Source: Streptomyces europaeiscabiei | Lineage (GTDB): Bacteria > Actinomycetota > Actinomycetes > Streptomycetales > Streptomycetaceae | Assembly (NCBI RefSeq): GCF_001550375.1 | Contig: NZ_LRTR01000276.1 | Span: 1 to 64,000 of the forward strand | Length of the DNA stretch: 64,000 bases | Direction: 5' to 3' | In this document: piece after piece, positions 55,242 through 63,793 of the stretch | Position numbering within the stretch: position 1 is the stretch's first letter | Layout of the letters: each line of letters starts with the position of its first letter | Position numbers and translations under genes: made by a program | Notes under the pieces: generated by a model | The model's database searches: none | What the model saw: only the letters and a program-made list of their open reading frames with translations | What the model was told of the DNA's origin: nothing

Positions 55242-56363
55242 TCAGCGGCGCGACATGTAGATGTCGAGCGCCTTGTGGAGCAGTTTGTTCAGCGGGAAGT
55301 CCCACTCACCGAGGTATTCGGCGGCCTGCCCGCCCGTGCCCACCTTGAACTGGATCAGGCCGAAGAGGTGATCCGTCTCGTCCAGCGAGTCGGAGATGCC
55401 GCGCAGGTCGTAGACGGTCGCGCCGAGAGCGTAGGCGTCGCGCAGCATGCGCCACTGCATCGCGTTCGAGGGCCGGACCTCACGGCCGATGTTGTCCGAG
55501 GCACCGTAGGAGTACCAGACGTGCCCGCCGACGACCAGCATGGTCGCGGCGGACAGGTTCACGCCGTTGTGCCGGGCGAAGTAGAGCCGCATGCGGTTGG
55601 GGTCCTCGTTGTTGAGGGCCGTCCACATACGCTGGAAGTACGACAGCGGGCGGGGCCGGAAGCGGTCGCGCAGGGCCGTGATCTCGTACAGCCGCTGCCA
55701 CTCCTCCAGGTCCTGGTAACCGCCCTGGACGACCTCGACACCCGCCTTCTCGGCCTTCTTGATGTTGCGGCGCCACAGCTGGTTGAAGTTCCTGTGAACC
55801 TCTTCCAGGGAGCGGTTGGCCAGCGGTACCTGGTAGACGTAGCGGGGCTGTACGTCACCGAAGCCGGCCCCGCCGTCCTCGCCCTGCTGCCAGCCCATGC
55901 GGCGCAGTTTGTCGGCGACCTCGAAGGCGCGTGGCTCGATGAAGTCGGCCTCGATGTCACGCAGACGCTTCACGTCCGGGTTCTGGATGCCGGCCTTGAT
56001 GGAGGTGGCTTCCCAACGCCGGATGATCACCGGCGGGCCCATCTTCACCGAGAAGGCGCCCTGCTGCTTCAGATGCGCGAGCATCGGCTCCAGCCAGTCG
56101 GTGAGGTTCGGGGCGAACCAGTTGATGACCGGGCCCTCGGGCAGATAGGCGAGATAGCGCTTGATCTTGGGCAGTTGGCGGTACAGCACCAGGCCGGCGC
56201 CGACGACCTCACCGGTCTTGTCGTCGAACCACCCGAGGCTCTCGGAGCGCCACTCGGCCTTGACGTCGGCCCAGGCCGGGACCTGCATGTGGCTAGCCGC
56301 GGGCAGGCTCTGGAGGTACGCCAGATGCTGCTCACGGCTGATCGTCCTCAGGGTCAGGCTCAT
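55242..56363 (-). CDS. femX: FemX-like peptidoglycan bridge-forming aminoacyltransferase
   Basis: A 373-residue FemABX-family enzyme that adds an amino acid (glycine in Streptomyces) from charged tRNA to the stem peptide of peptidoglycan precursors. Two GNAT-like halves are seen (MQVPAWADVKAEWRSESLGW; LEEWQRLYEITALRDRFRPR, HVWYSYGASDNIGREVRPSN, and the closing VYDLRGISDSLDETDHLFGL and FKVGTGGQAAEYLGEWDFPL). FemX was reported to be essential in S. coelicolor, with VanK as its vancomycin-specific paralogue. The ATG at 56363 fits the family start. Confidence 0.93.
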   Translation of the reverse strand: MSLTLRTISREQHLAYLQSLPAASHMQVPAWADVKAEWRSESLGWFDDKTGEVVGAGLVLYRQLPKIKRYLAYLPEGPVINWFAPNLTDWLEPMLAHLKQQGAFSVKMGPPVIIRRWEATSIKAGIQNPDVKRLRDIEADFIEPRAFEVADKLRRMGWQQGEDGGAGFGDVQPRYVYQVPLANRSLEEVHRNFNQLWRRNIKKAEKAGVEVVQGGYQDLEEWQRLYEITALRDRFRPRPLSYFQRMWTALNNEDPNRMRLYFARHNGVNLSAATMLVVGGHVWYSYGASDNIGREVRPSNAMQWRMLRDAYALGATVYDLRGISDSLDETDHLFGLIQFKVGTGGQAAEYLGEWDFPLNKLLHKALDIYMSRR

Positions 56364-56587
56364 TCAGGGCGCTCCTCGGGCTGGTGTGTCCCCATGGGTA
56401 CAGGGGCTCCGGCTCTTGCGCCGAAGCCTACTGCGCCCTGCGGGCGCCTCGAATGGCCGTATGGAACCTGGGACCCGGCCAGTATGCGGCCGGGACGCCA
56501 GGTGGTGCTATTCGGCCGCTTGGTCCGATGTAGGGCGGCGGACAGCGACAAGTACGGTCCGCCGCCCGCGCGGCCGGGGGTACGGAG

Positions 56588-56902
56588 TCAGCCGATGACC
56601 CCGCCGAAGAGTCCTCCATGGGCCATGCCGAGGAAGAAGCCGACGGCCGAGGCACCGAGACCCACGATCAGGCCGAAGCGCTCACGGGTCGTCTCCGAGA
56701 TGAACTGCCCGTACGCGCCGGTCAGAATCCCCACCAACCCTGCCCAGGAACTGAGCAGGTGCAGATGGTGGAACATCGCGGTGATGAAGGAGACCGCCCC
56801 GAGTACGAGCGTCACGGCCAGCAGGGTGTCCTGTACTGGGTGGGGCTTGTCGTCGGTGGCGAACAGGGAGCCGGCGATGTTGGGTCGCAATGTCTGTGCC
56901 AT
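56588..56902 (-). CDS. Small integral membrane protein
   Basis: A 104-residue protein with three membrane segments (LLAVTLVLGAVSFITAMF; WAGLVGILTGAYGQFI; GLIVGLGASAVGFFLGMA). The N-terminus MAQTLRPNIAGSLFATDDKP is typical of an actinobacterial family found between femX and rpsF. The ATG at 56902 has GGAGG in its upstream region. I do not recognise a function. It may share a transcript with the femX pair across the 224-base gap, in which I see nothing else. Confidence 0.8.
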   Translation of the reverse strand: MAQTLRPNIAGSLFATDDKPHPVQDTLLAVTLVLGAVSFITAMFHHLHLLSSWAGLVGILTGAYGQFISETTRERFGLIVGLGASAVGFFLGMAHGGLFGGVIG

Positions 56903-57118
56903 AGGGCACCTCCTGCGGAAGGCGGCGCATCGTAGCGCCATACACACCCGATGTGTACAGACTGACGGTCACCACCCCTGGATTTCAACCGGAAGCGGGG
57001 GTGCAGGTAGTCTGTAGCGTCTGCACCGGTGTCTGCCCAAGCCATGACAGGGATCCCCAGCGGGGACTCCGATTGTCAGTGGCTGCCGATACCGTTGCGT
57101 ACGCATCACGACCCTCCT

Positions 57119-57137
57119 GCCACGGAACGACCGTGGC
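57119..57137 (+). promoter_or_regulatory. Small hairpin in the rpsF leader
   Basis: Seven-base arms (GCCACGG / CCGTGGC) with the loop AACGA, 29 bases before the rpsF start. Together with a longer imperfect stem around 57046-57090 it could form a structured ribosomal-protein leader. I could not confirm the known S6:S18-binding motif. Confidence 0.3.
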
Positions 57138-57165
57138 CGCTGAGTCCAAAGGAGGTGGGTTCTAC

Positions 57166-57456
57166 ATGCGTCACTACGAGGTGATGGTCATCCTCGACCC
57201 CGATCTGGAGGAGCGCGCTGTCGCTCCTCTGATCGAGAACTTCCTCTCCGTCGTCCGTGAGGGCAACGGAAAGGTCGAGAAGGTCGACACCTGGGGCCGT
57301 CGTCGTCTCTCGTACGAGATCAAGAAGAAGCCTGAGGGCATCTACTCGGTCATCGACCTGCAGGCCGAGCCTGCGGTCGTCAAGGAGCTCGACCGCCAGA
57401 TGAACCTGAACGAGTCGGTCCTCCGGACCAAGGTCCTCCGCCCCGAGACCCACTGA
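57166..57456 (+). CDS. rpsF: 30S ribosomal protein S6
   Basis: A 96-residue S6 beginning [20 protein letters not shown]. The RNA-binding wording ([29 protein letters not shown]) is intact. S6 binds S18 on the small-subunit platform; rpsR is two genes downstream. A perfect AAAGGAGGT precedes the ATG at 57166. First gene of the rpsF-ssb-rpsR-rplI operon. Confidence 0.97.
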   Translation: MRHYEVMVILDPDLEERAVAPLIENFLSVVREGNGKVEKVDTWGRRRLSYEIKKKPEGIYSVIDLQAEPAVVKELDRQMNLNESVLRTKVLRPETH

Positions 57457-57533
57457 GCTCTCCCGCTCAGCTGATCCCGGGATCCGAGTAGCAGCACTAG
57501 CAGCCAGCAGCAAACCCGCCGAGAGGTACCCCC

Positions 57534-58034
57534 ATGGCAGGCGAGACCGTCATCACGGTCGTCGGCAATCTTGTCGACGACCCCGAGCTGCGCTTCACCC
57601 CTTCCGGTGCGGCGGTCGCGAAGTTCCGTGTCGCGTCCACCCCCCGCACCTTCGACCGCCAGACCAACGAGTGGAAGGACGGCGAGAGCCTGTTCCTGAC
57701 CTGCTCGGTCTGGCGTCAGGCGGCGGAGAACGTCGCCGAGTCGCTCCAGCGAGGCATGCGCGTCATCGTGCAGGGCCGGCTGAAGCAGCGGTCCTACGAG
57801 GACCGTGAGGGCGTCAAGCGCACGGTCTACGAGCTGGACGTCGAGGAAGTCGGCGCCAGCCTGCGCAGTGCCACGGCCAAGGTCACCAAGACCGCCGGCG
57901 GTGGCCGCGGTGGCCAGGGTGGTTACGGCGGCGGTGGCGGCGGTGGCGGCGGTAACGGTGGCGGCCAGGGTGGTGGCGGCTGGGGCGGAAGCTCCGGCGG
58001 CGGTGGCGGCTACTCGGACGAGCCCCCCTTCTAA
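57534..58034 (+). CDS. ssb: Single-stranded DNA-binding protein
   Basis: A 166-residue SSB. The OB fold (residues 1-110) starts [20 protein letters not shown] and contains [20 protein letters not shown] and [18 protein letters not shown] Gly-rich linker follows, then the acidic tip DEPPF, which recruits partner proteins. Its place between the two platform ribosomal genes marks it as the essential housekeeping SSB. Confidence 0.96.
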   Translation: MAGETVITVVGNLVDDPELRFTPSGAAVAKFRVASTPRTFDRQTNEWKDGESLFLTCSVWRQAAENVAESLQRGMRVIVQGRLKQRSYEDREGVKRTVYELDVEEVGASLRSATAKVTKTAGGGRGGQGGYGGGGGGGGGNGGGQGGGGWGGSSGGGGGYSDEPPF

Positions 58035-58116
58035 GACTTTCGAGGCCGGATCACCGGTCTTCGAGGTCGAGGGTGGGGCCGTACCCCAAACTTCTTGATC
58101 ACACAGGAGAAACACC

Positions 58117-58353
58117 ATGGCGAAGCCGCCTGTGCGCAAGCCTAAGAAGAAGGTCTGCGCTTTTTGCAAGGACAAGGTCACGTACGTGGACTACAAGGAC
58201 ACGAACATGCTGCGGAAGTTCATTTCCGACCGCGGCAAGATCCGTGCCCGCCGCGTGACCGGCAACTGCACGCAGCACCAGCGTGACGTCGCCACGGCCG
58301 TCAAGAACAGCCGTGAGATGGCGCTGCTGCCCTACACGTCCACCGCGCGCTAA
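58117..58353 (+). CDS. rpsR: 30S ribosomal protein S18
   Basis: A 78-residue S18 with the zinc-type cysteines CAFC and NCTQHQ (the 'C+' form), and [17 protein letters not shown] and [10 protein letters not shown]. Streptomycetes often also have a zinc-free paralogue under Zur control elsewhere. The ATG at 58117 has AGGAG nine bases upstream. Confidence 0.96.
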   Translation: MAKPPVRKPKKKVCAFCKDKVTYVDYKDTNMLRKFISDRGKIRARRVTGNCTQHQRDVATAVKNSREMALLPYTSTAR

Positions 58354-58370
58354 GGAAGGGTGACCGAATA

Positions 58371-58817
58371 ATGAAGATCATCCTTACTCACGAGGTCTCC
58401 GGCCTCGGCGCTGCAGGAGACGTCGTCGACGTCAAGGACGGCTACGCTCGCAACTACCTGATCCCGCGGAAGTTCGCAATCCGCTGGACCAAGGGTGGCG
58501 AGAAGGACGTCGACCAGATCCGTCGTGCTCGCAAGATCCACGAGATCCAGACCATCGAGCAGGCCAACCAGATCAAGGGCCAGCTCGAGGCCGTCAAGGT
58601 CCGTCTGGCTGTCCGCTCCGGCGACGCCGGCCGTCTCTTCGGTTCCGTCACCCCGGCCGACATCGCTTCCGCGATCAAGGCTTCTGGTGGCCCCGAGGTC
58701 GACAAGCGTCGCATCGAGCTGACTTCTGCGATCAAGACGCTGGGCGCCCACGAGACGTCCGTGCGTCTGCACCCCGAGGTTGCCGCCAAGGTCAACATCG
58801 AGGTCGTCGCGGCCTAA
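58371..58817 (+). CDS. rplI: 50S ribosomal protein L9
   Basis: A 148-residue L9: [39 protein letters not shown], a long central helix, and the C-terminal [20 protein letters not shown] domain. Last gene of the operon; a 14-bp terminator hairpin follows. Confidence 0.97.
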   Translation: MKIILTHEVSGLGAAGDVVDVKDGYARNYLIPRKFAIRWTKGGEKDVDQIRRARKIHEIQTIEQANQIKGQLEAVKVRLAVRSGDAGRLFGSVTPADIASAIKASGGPEVDKRRIELTSAIKTLGAHETSVRLHPEVAAKVNIEVVAA

Positions 58818-58842
58818 GGGTCGCGCTCGCTGAAGCGGTGTA

Positions 58843-58874
58843 TGGGGCCGCACCCTGTGAAGGGTGCGGCCCCA
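58843..58874 (+). terminator. Terminator of the rpsF-ssb-rpsR-rplI operon
   Basis: Arms 58843-58856 and 58861-58874 (14 bp perfect) with a four-base loop, 25 bases past rplI. Confidence 0.88.
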
Positions 58875-58934
58875 CATGCTTGTCGGGCCCTTTGCTGATC
58901 GGTGTCGATCGACTCAGGATGTCGGTGAAGCGAC

Positions 58935-58948
58935 GTTTCACGTGAAAC
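58935..58948. promoter_or_regulatory. parS site after rplI (first of a close pair)
   Basis: Exact 14-mer. Confidence 0.93.
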
Positions 58949-58965
58949 ACGGCGAGCTGGGCGAT

Positions 58966-58979
58966 GTTTCACGTGAAAC
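58966..58979. promoter_or_regulatory. parS site after rplI (second of a close pair)
   Basis: Exact 14-mer, 31 bases (about three helical turns) from the previous one, so both lie on the same face of the DNA. Confidence 0.93.
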
Positions 58980-59002
58980 AACGCCGGGTGCAAGTTCTGC
59001 TC

Positions 59003-60340
59003 TCAGCGCGTCGCTCCGGTGACGACCCATAGGCCGGAACGGGATCGCAGCCAGAGAGTCAGCATGCGCGTCGCCATCATGAGCGTCATGGCCCCCCAGA
59101 GAGCGGTCAGGCCACCGCCGAAGGTGGGGACGAGCAGAGCGGCCGGGATGAAGACCGCCAAGGTCAGCAGCATGGCTCGGGCGAGGTAAGGTCCATCTCC
59201 GGCGCCCATGAGTACGCCGTCGAGGACGAAGACGATCCCGGAGATCGGCTGGGCGAGCGCCACGACGATGAGAGCGGGGAGTGCGGCTTCCTGCACTGCC
59301 GGGTCGTCTGTGAAGAGCGGGATGAACACGGGGCGAGCGAGGATCACCAATAGTCCGAGTACGGCACCCGTGGCGATCCCCCACTGCACCATCCGGCGGC
59401 AGGCCTCGCGGGCTCCCTGGGCGTCGCCCGCGCCGAGGTAACGGCCGATGATGGCCTGTCCTGCGATGGCGATTGCGTCCAAAGCGAAGGCGAGCAGGCT
59501 CCAGAGCGCGAGGATGATCTGGTGTGCGGCGATGTCCTTGTCCCCGAGCCGGGCGGCGACCGCCGTGGCGATCATGAGGACAGCTCGCAGTGAGAGCGTA
59601 CGGACCAGCAGGGGCGCCCCTGCCTGAGCCGAGGCGCGTATGCCGACGGCGTCCGGGCGCAATGAGGCGCCATGTCTGCGGGCACCATGGATCACCACCC
59701 AGAGGTATGCGACGGCCATGCCGACCTGGGCGATGACCGTGCCCCAGGCGGACCCCGCGATGCCCAGGTCGGCGCCGTAGACAAGGCCTGCGTTGAGGGC
59801 GCCGTTGGCGACGAAGCCCGCCACGGCGACGTACAGAGGCGTCTTCGTGTCCTGGAGGCCTCGCAGTACACCCGTGGCGGCGAGTACGACGAGCATGGCC
59901 GGGATGCCCAATGCCGAGATGCGCAGATAGGTCGTGGCATAGGGAGTCGCGGTGTCCGACGTACCGAAGAGGGCGACGAGCGTGGGTGCCGTGGGCACGG
60001 CGACAGCGACGACGGCCGCGCCCAGCAGCAGGGCGAGCCAGATGCCGTCGATGCCCTGGCGGATGGCGGCCCGCAGATCTCCGGCTCCGACGCGTCGGGC
60101 GACCGCGGCCGTGGTGGCGTAGGCCAGGAAGACGAAGACGCTCACCGCGGTGACGAGGAGGGCCGAAGCGACGCCGAGACCGGCCAGTTGTGCCGTGCCG
60201 AGGTGGCCGACGATGGCGGTGTCGACCATCAGGAAGAGCGGCTCGGCGACGAGCGCGCCGAAGGCCGGAACAGCCAGCGTGATGATCTCGCGATCGTGTC
60301 GGCGCCGGGCGGTCCTGCGGGGCGCGGAAGCCTGTGTCAT
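59003..60340 (-). CDS. MATE family efflux transporter
   Basis: A 445-residue protein with 12 membrane segments in two similar halves: IITLAVPAFGALVAEPLFLMVDTAIVGHLGTAQLAGLGVA-type start (positions about 20-60) and APLLVRTLSLRAVLMIATAV for the second half. These are the MATE (MatE/DinF) signatures. It exports drugs or metabolites using a cation gradient; the substrate is not evident. The ATG at 60340 is preferred to a TTG nine bases upstream. Confidence 0.93.
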   Translation of the reverse strand: MTQASAPRRTARRRHDREIITLAVPAFGALVAEPLFLMVDTAIVGHLGTAQLAGLGVASALLVTAVSVFVFLAYATTAAVARRVGAGDLRAAIRQGIDGIWLALLLGAAVVAVAVPTAPTLVALFGTSDTATPYATTYLRISALGIPAMLVVLAATGVLRGLQDTKTPLYVAVAGFVANGALNAGLVYGADLGIAGSAWGTVIAQVGMAVAYLWVVIHGARRHGASLRPDAVGIRASAQAGAPLLVRTLSLRAVLMIATAVAARLGDKDIAAHQIILALWSLLAFALDAIAIAGQAIIGRYLGAGDAQGAREACRRMVQWGIATGAVLGLLVILARPVFIPLFTDDPAVQEAALPALIVVALAQPISGIVFVLDGVLMGAGDGPYLARAMLLTLAVFIPAALLVPTFGGGLTALWGAMTLMMATRMLTLWLRSRSGLWVVTGATR

Positions 60341-60798
60341 GACCACCAATCTAATCTTCCACAGGTAAGAGATGCAACGGGCTTGTGACTATTACGCAGT
60401 GCCCGGTCGACCGTGTTCTCGCGCATGGAGTGTGATGATCTTGATCCGGTCGGGAAAGTTTTTCTTCTGCACAGCCAGTGGACGGTAAAAGTGCAGGTCA
60501 GAAAGTATTGGCCGGAAGAGTCGAGGTCTTGTTCACAGCCCTGTCCACCGAGTCGTACACAGGTTTTGTGGGGTTCTCCACAGCATCTGGGCCGTCGTCC
60601 ACATGGCCTGTGGATAACCAGATTGGCTGACGGTGCCGACGGGCCTACGGTGGTGCGGCGCCCGCTCCTCGTCGGATCGCGAAAACCTCGCAAAACCGAC
60701 GCGCCAGAAACGGAGTTGGGCCTCTTATTTGTCAGTGTCGTGCCGTAGAAATGAGAAGCACGGCGAGGTCCGCTCGGCGGACGGGAGGAGGTCGCTCG
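60341..60798. promoter_or_regulatory. dnaB upstream region with a DnaA-box cluster
   Basis: A 458-base gap between divergent genes. DnaA-box-like 9-mers: CTGTCCACC (60541-60549), TTCTCCACA (60574-60582), TCGTCCACA (60595-60603) and the complement of TTATCCACA (60609-60617), all within 77 bases. They lie about 190-260 bases before the dnaB start. No gene is seen. Confidence 0.6.
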
Positions 60799-62277
60799 GT
60801 GAGCATTTCCGAGCCCCTGGACGACCCGTGGGCCGACAGCGGGCCGAGTGATCGTCTGCCCTCTTCCCGCCGACGTCGCGACGAGGGCGGGAAGAGCAGG
60901 GACGAGCGGCACGACCGCGGCCGGGACAACGGGGAGTGGGACGGCGGAGGTTCGGCCTTCGAACGCGTACCACCGCAGGACCTCGATGCCGAGCAGTCGG
61001 TCCTCGGCGGCATGCTGCTGTCCAAGGACGCCATCGCCGACGTGGTCGAGATCCTCAAGGGCCCCGACTTCTACAAGCCGGCGCACGAGACGATCTACCA
61101 GGCGATTCTCGACATCTACGCCAAGGGAGAGCCCGCCGACCCCATCACCATCGCCGCCGAGCTCACCAAGCGTGGCGAGATCACCAAGGTCGGCGGCGCC
61201 TCGTATCTGCACACCCTGGTCCAGACGGTGCCGACGGCGGCGAACGCCGAGTACTACGCGGAGATCGTCCATGAGCGCGCCGTCCTGCGCCGCCTGGTCG
61301 AGGCCGGTACCCGCATCACCCAGATGGGATACGCGGCCGACGACGACGTGGACGAGATCGTCAACAGAGCCCAGGCCGAAATCTTCGCGGTCACCGAGCA
61401 ACGCACCACCGAGGACTACCTGCCGCTCGGCGACATCATGGAGGGCGCGCTCGACGAGATCGAGGCGATCGGTTCACGGTCGGGGGAGATGACCGGTGTG
61501 CCGACCGGCTTTACCGACCTCGACCAGCTCACCAACGGTCTGCATCCGGGCCAGATGATCATCATCGCGGCCCGTCCCGCCATGGGTAAGTCCACTCTGG
61601 CGCTGGACTTCGCGCGCGCTTGTTCGATCAAGCACAACATGCCGAGCGTGATCTTCTCGCTCGAAATGGGGCGCAACGAGATCGCGATGCGTCTGCTGTC
61701 GGCCGAGGCACGCGTGGCCCTGCACCACATGCGCTCCGGCACGATGACGGACGAGGACTGGACGCGACTGGCCCGCCGGATGCCGGACGTCTCGGCCGCA
61801 CCGCTCTTCATCGACGACTCCCCGAACCTGTCGATGATGGAGATCCGCGCCAAGTGCCGACGCCTGAAGCAGCGCAACGACCTGAAGCTCGTCATCATCG
61901 ACTATCTGCAGCTCATGCAGTCCGGCGGCAAGCGGTCCGAGAGTCGCCAGCAGGAAGTCTCGGACATGTCGCGAAACCTGAAGCTGCTGGCCAAGGAGCT
62001 CGAGCTGCCGGTGATCGCACTGTCGCAGCTCAACCGTGGCCCTGAGCAGCGCACGGACAAGAAGCCCATGGTCTCCGACCTGCGTGAGTCGGGATCGATC
62101 GAGCAGGACGCGGACATGGTGATCCTGCTGCACCGCGAGGACGCGTACGAGAAGGAGTCGCCGCGCGCGGGCGAGGCCGACATCATCGTGGGCAAGCACC
62201 GTAACGGTCCGACGGCCACGATCACGGTCGCCTTCCAGGGCCACTACTCGCGGTTCGTGGACATGGCACAGACCTGA
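60799..62277 (+). CDS. dnaB: Replicative DNA helicase DnaB
   Basis: A 492-residue hexameric helicase. After a charged Arg/Asp-rich N-terminal tail (about 50 residues) come the N-terminal domain (VPPQDLDAEQSVLGGMLLS) and the RecA-like motor: Walker A AARPAMGKSTLALDF, Walker B LVIIDYLQLMQ, and the arginine-finger region. No intein is present. The GTG at 60799 has GGGAGGAGG upstream. It is unwound onto DNA at oriC with DnaA and probably DciA. Confidence 0.96.
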   Translation: MSISEPLDDPWADSGPSDRLPSSRRRRDEGGKSRDERHDRGRDNGEWDGGGSAFERVPPQDLDAEQSVLGGMLLSKDAIADVVEILKGPDFYKPAHETIYQAILDIYAKGEPADPITIAAELTKRGEITKVGGASYLHTLVQTVPTAANAEYYAEIVHERAVLRRLVEAGTRITQMGYAADDDVDEIVNRAQAEIFAVTEQRTTEDYLPLGDIMEGALDEIEAIGSRSGEMTGVPTGFTDLDQLTNGLHPGQMIIIAARPAMGKSTLALDFARACSIKHNMPSVIFSLEMGRNEIAMRLLSAEARVALHHMRSGTMTDEDWTRLARRMPDVSAAPLFIDDSPNLSMMEIRAKCRRLKQRNDLKLVIIDYLQLMQSGGKRSESRQQEVSDMSRNLKLLAKELELPVIALSQLNRGPEQRTDKKPMVSDLRESGSIEQDADMVILLHREDAYEKESPRAGEADIIVGKHRNGPTATITVAFQGHYSRFVDMAQT

Positions 62278-62327
62278 CCCGGGAAAATGCGCTCGACGCA
62301 CGGTGTCCGGCCCGATGGACTGGGCGC

Positions 62328-63713
62328 ATGACAACACCTCAGGAAGAGCTGCTTCCCGCCACGCGCCGGGCTCTGCTGCACCGTATCGCCGTCGCTCAGA
62401 CCGAGGGGCGGGCACCGTCACTGGTCGCGGCGGTGGTCCGGGGCGGGGAGACGGTGTGGAACGGGGCGCGGACCATGGTGGAGGGGCACGCGCCGGACGC
62501 GAACGTGCAGTACCGGATCGGCTCGATCACCAAGACCTTCACCGCTGTTCTGGTCCTGCGGCTGCGTGACGAGGGTGTGCTGGACCTCGGCGACCCGCTG
62601 GAGAAGCATCTGCCGGGCACCGGCGCGGGGGAGGCGACCATTGCCGAACTGCTCGCGCACACGGGCGGACTGGCGGCCGAGTCGCCGTCGCCCTGGTGGG
62701 AGCGCACCCCGGGCTCCCTGCGCCCGGAACTGGCCGATGTGCTCGGCGAGCGGCCCCACCGTCATCCCGTCGGCCGCCGCTTCCACTACTCCAACCCCGG
62801 CTTCACTCTCCTCGGCGCGCTCGTCGAACAGTTGCGGGGCGCTCCCTGGGAGGACGTCCTGCGGCGCGAGGTGCTCGAACCCCTCGGCCTGCTCCGCACG
62901 ACGTGGCACCCGGAGGCACCGCATGCCGGCGGCTGGGCCGTGCATCCCTGGGCGGACGTGATGCTGCCTGAGCAGGTCGAGGACTTGGGCCGGATGGGTC
63001 CCGCCGGTCAACTCTGGTCGACGGCGGCCGACTTGGCGCGCTTCGCGGTCTTCCTGACCCAGGGGGACGACCGGGTGCTGAGTACGGAGTCCGTCCGGGA
63101 GATGCGGACGCCGGCGGCGCCGGGTGAGGCCGCCGACGTGTCGGCCGGTTCGGCCTACGGGCTCGGGATGCAGCTTCAGCAGCGGGACGGCCGGTTCCTC
63201 GTCGGTCACGGTGGTTCGGTTCCCGGCTTCCTCGCACAGCTCATCATCAGTGTCGAGGACGATGTGGCGGCCGTCGTGCTGACCAACTGCACCTCCGGGC
63301 CGGTGGTCTCGGAGGTGGCCGCCGACCTCGTCCGCATCGTGGCGGAGGCCGAGCCGCGGATCCTCGAGCCTTGGCGGCCGCTGCCCGAGGTGGACCGCTC
63401 GGCCCTGGAATTGGCCGGCCCTTGGTACTGGGGGACGTACAGCTTCGCGTTGCGTCTTCTCGCCGACGGCGGGCTCTCACTGGACCCGCTCTCCGCCACC
63501 CTGCGCGGCGCTCGCTTCCGGGGCAACGACGACGGCAGTTGGACCGGGCTCAACGGTTACTTCGCCGGAGAGCTCCTGCGGGCCGTACGAAGGCCCGACG
63601 GGACTGTGAGCCACCTGGACCTCGGGTCGTTCGTGTTCACGCGCCAGCCGTACGACGAGGGGGCTCCGGTACCGGGTGGAGTGGATCCCGAGGGGTGGCG
63701 CGGGATCTCGTAG
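62328..63713 (+). CDS. Serine hydrolase of the beta-lactamase/DD-peptidase family
   Basis: A 461-residue protein of the class C beta-lactamase-like fold. Catalytic Ser66-x-x-Lys69 in IGSITKTF, Tyr154-Ser155-Asn156 in HYSNPGF, and the third motif GHGGSVPGF. No signal peptide is visible, so it may act in the cytoplasm or be an esterase or peptidase rather than a drug-resistance enzyme. The ATG at 62328 opens 50 bases after dnaB. Confidence 0.88.
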   Translation: MTTPQEELLPATRRALLHRIAVAQTEGRAPSLVAAVVRGGETVWNGARTMVEGHAPDANVQYRIGSITKTFTAVLVLRLRDEGVLDLGDPLEKHLPGTGAGEATIAELLAHTGGLAAESPSPWWERTPGSLRPELADVLGERPHRHPVGRRFHYSNPGFTLLGALVEQLRGAPWEDVLRREVLEPLGLLRTTWHPEAPHAGGWAVHPWADVMLPEQVEDLGRMGPAGQLWSTAADLARFAVFLTQGDDRVLSTESVREMRTPAAPGEAADVSAGSAYGLGMQLQQRDGRFLVGHGGSVPGFLAQLIISVEDDVAAVVLTNCTSGPVVSEVAADLVRIVAEAEPRILEPWRPLPEVDRSALELAGPWYWGTYSFALRLLADGGLSLDPLSATLRGARFRGNDDGSWTGLNGYFAGELLRAVRRPDGTVSHLDLGSFVFTRQPYDEGAPVPGGVDPEGWRGIS

Positions 63714-63729
63714 GCGCGGTTCCGTGGGG

Positions 63730-63773
63730 GTGGGGTTCCGGCTCGCGATGTTTCACGTGAAACGGGACCCCAC
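63730..63773 (+). terminator. Stem enclosing a parS site after the serine hydrolase gene
   Basis: Arms 63730-63739 and 63764-63773 pair over ten bases (one G-U). The loop holds a whole parS site (63750-63763). Confidence 0.55.
63750..63763. promoter_or_regulatory. parS site near the right edge
   Basis: Exact 14-mer between convergent genes, about 39 kb right of oriC. Confidence 0.93.
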
Positions 63774-63793
63774 AGGAATCTCGGAATCACTGC

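Noticed and set aside
56903-57165. Possible S6:S18 leader RNA before rpsF
   Set aside because: Hairpins exist, but I could not match the defining CCG-bulge and loop layout by eye; only the small hairpin is listed, with low confidence.
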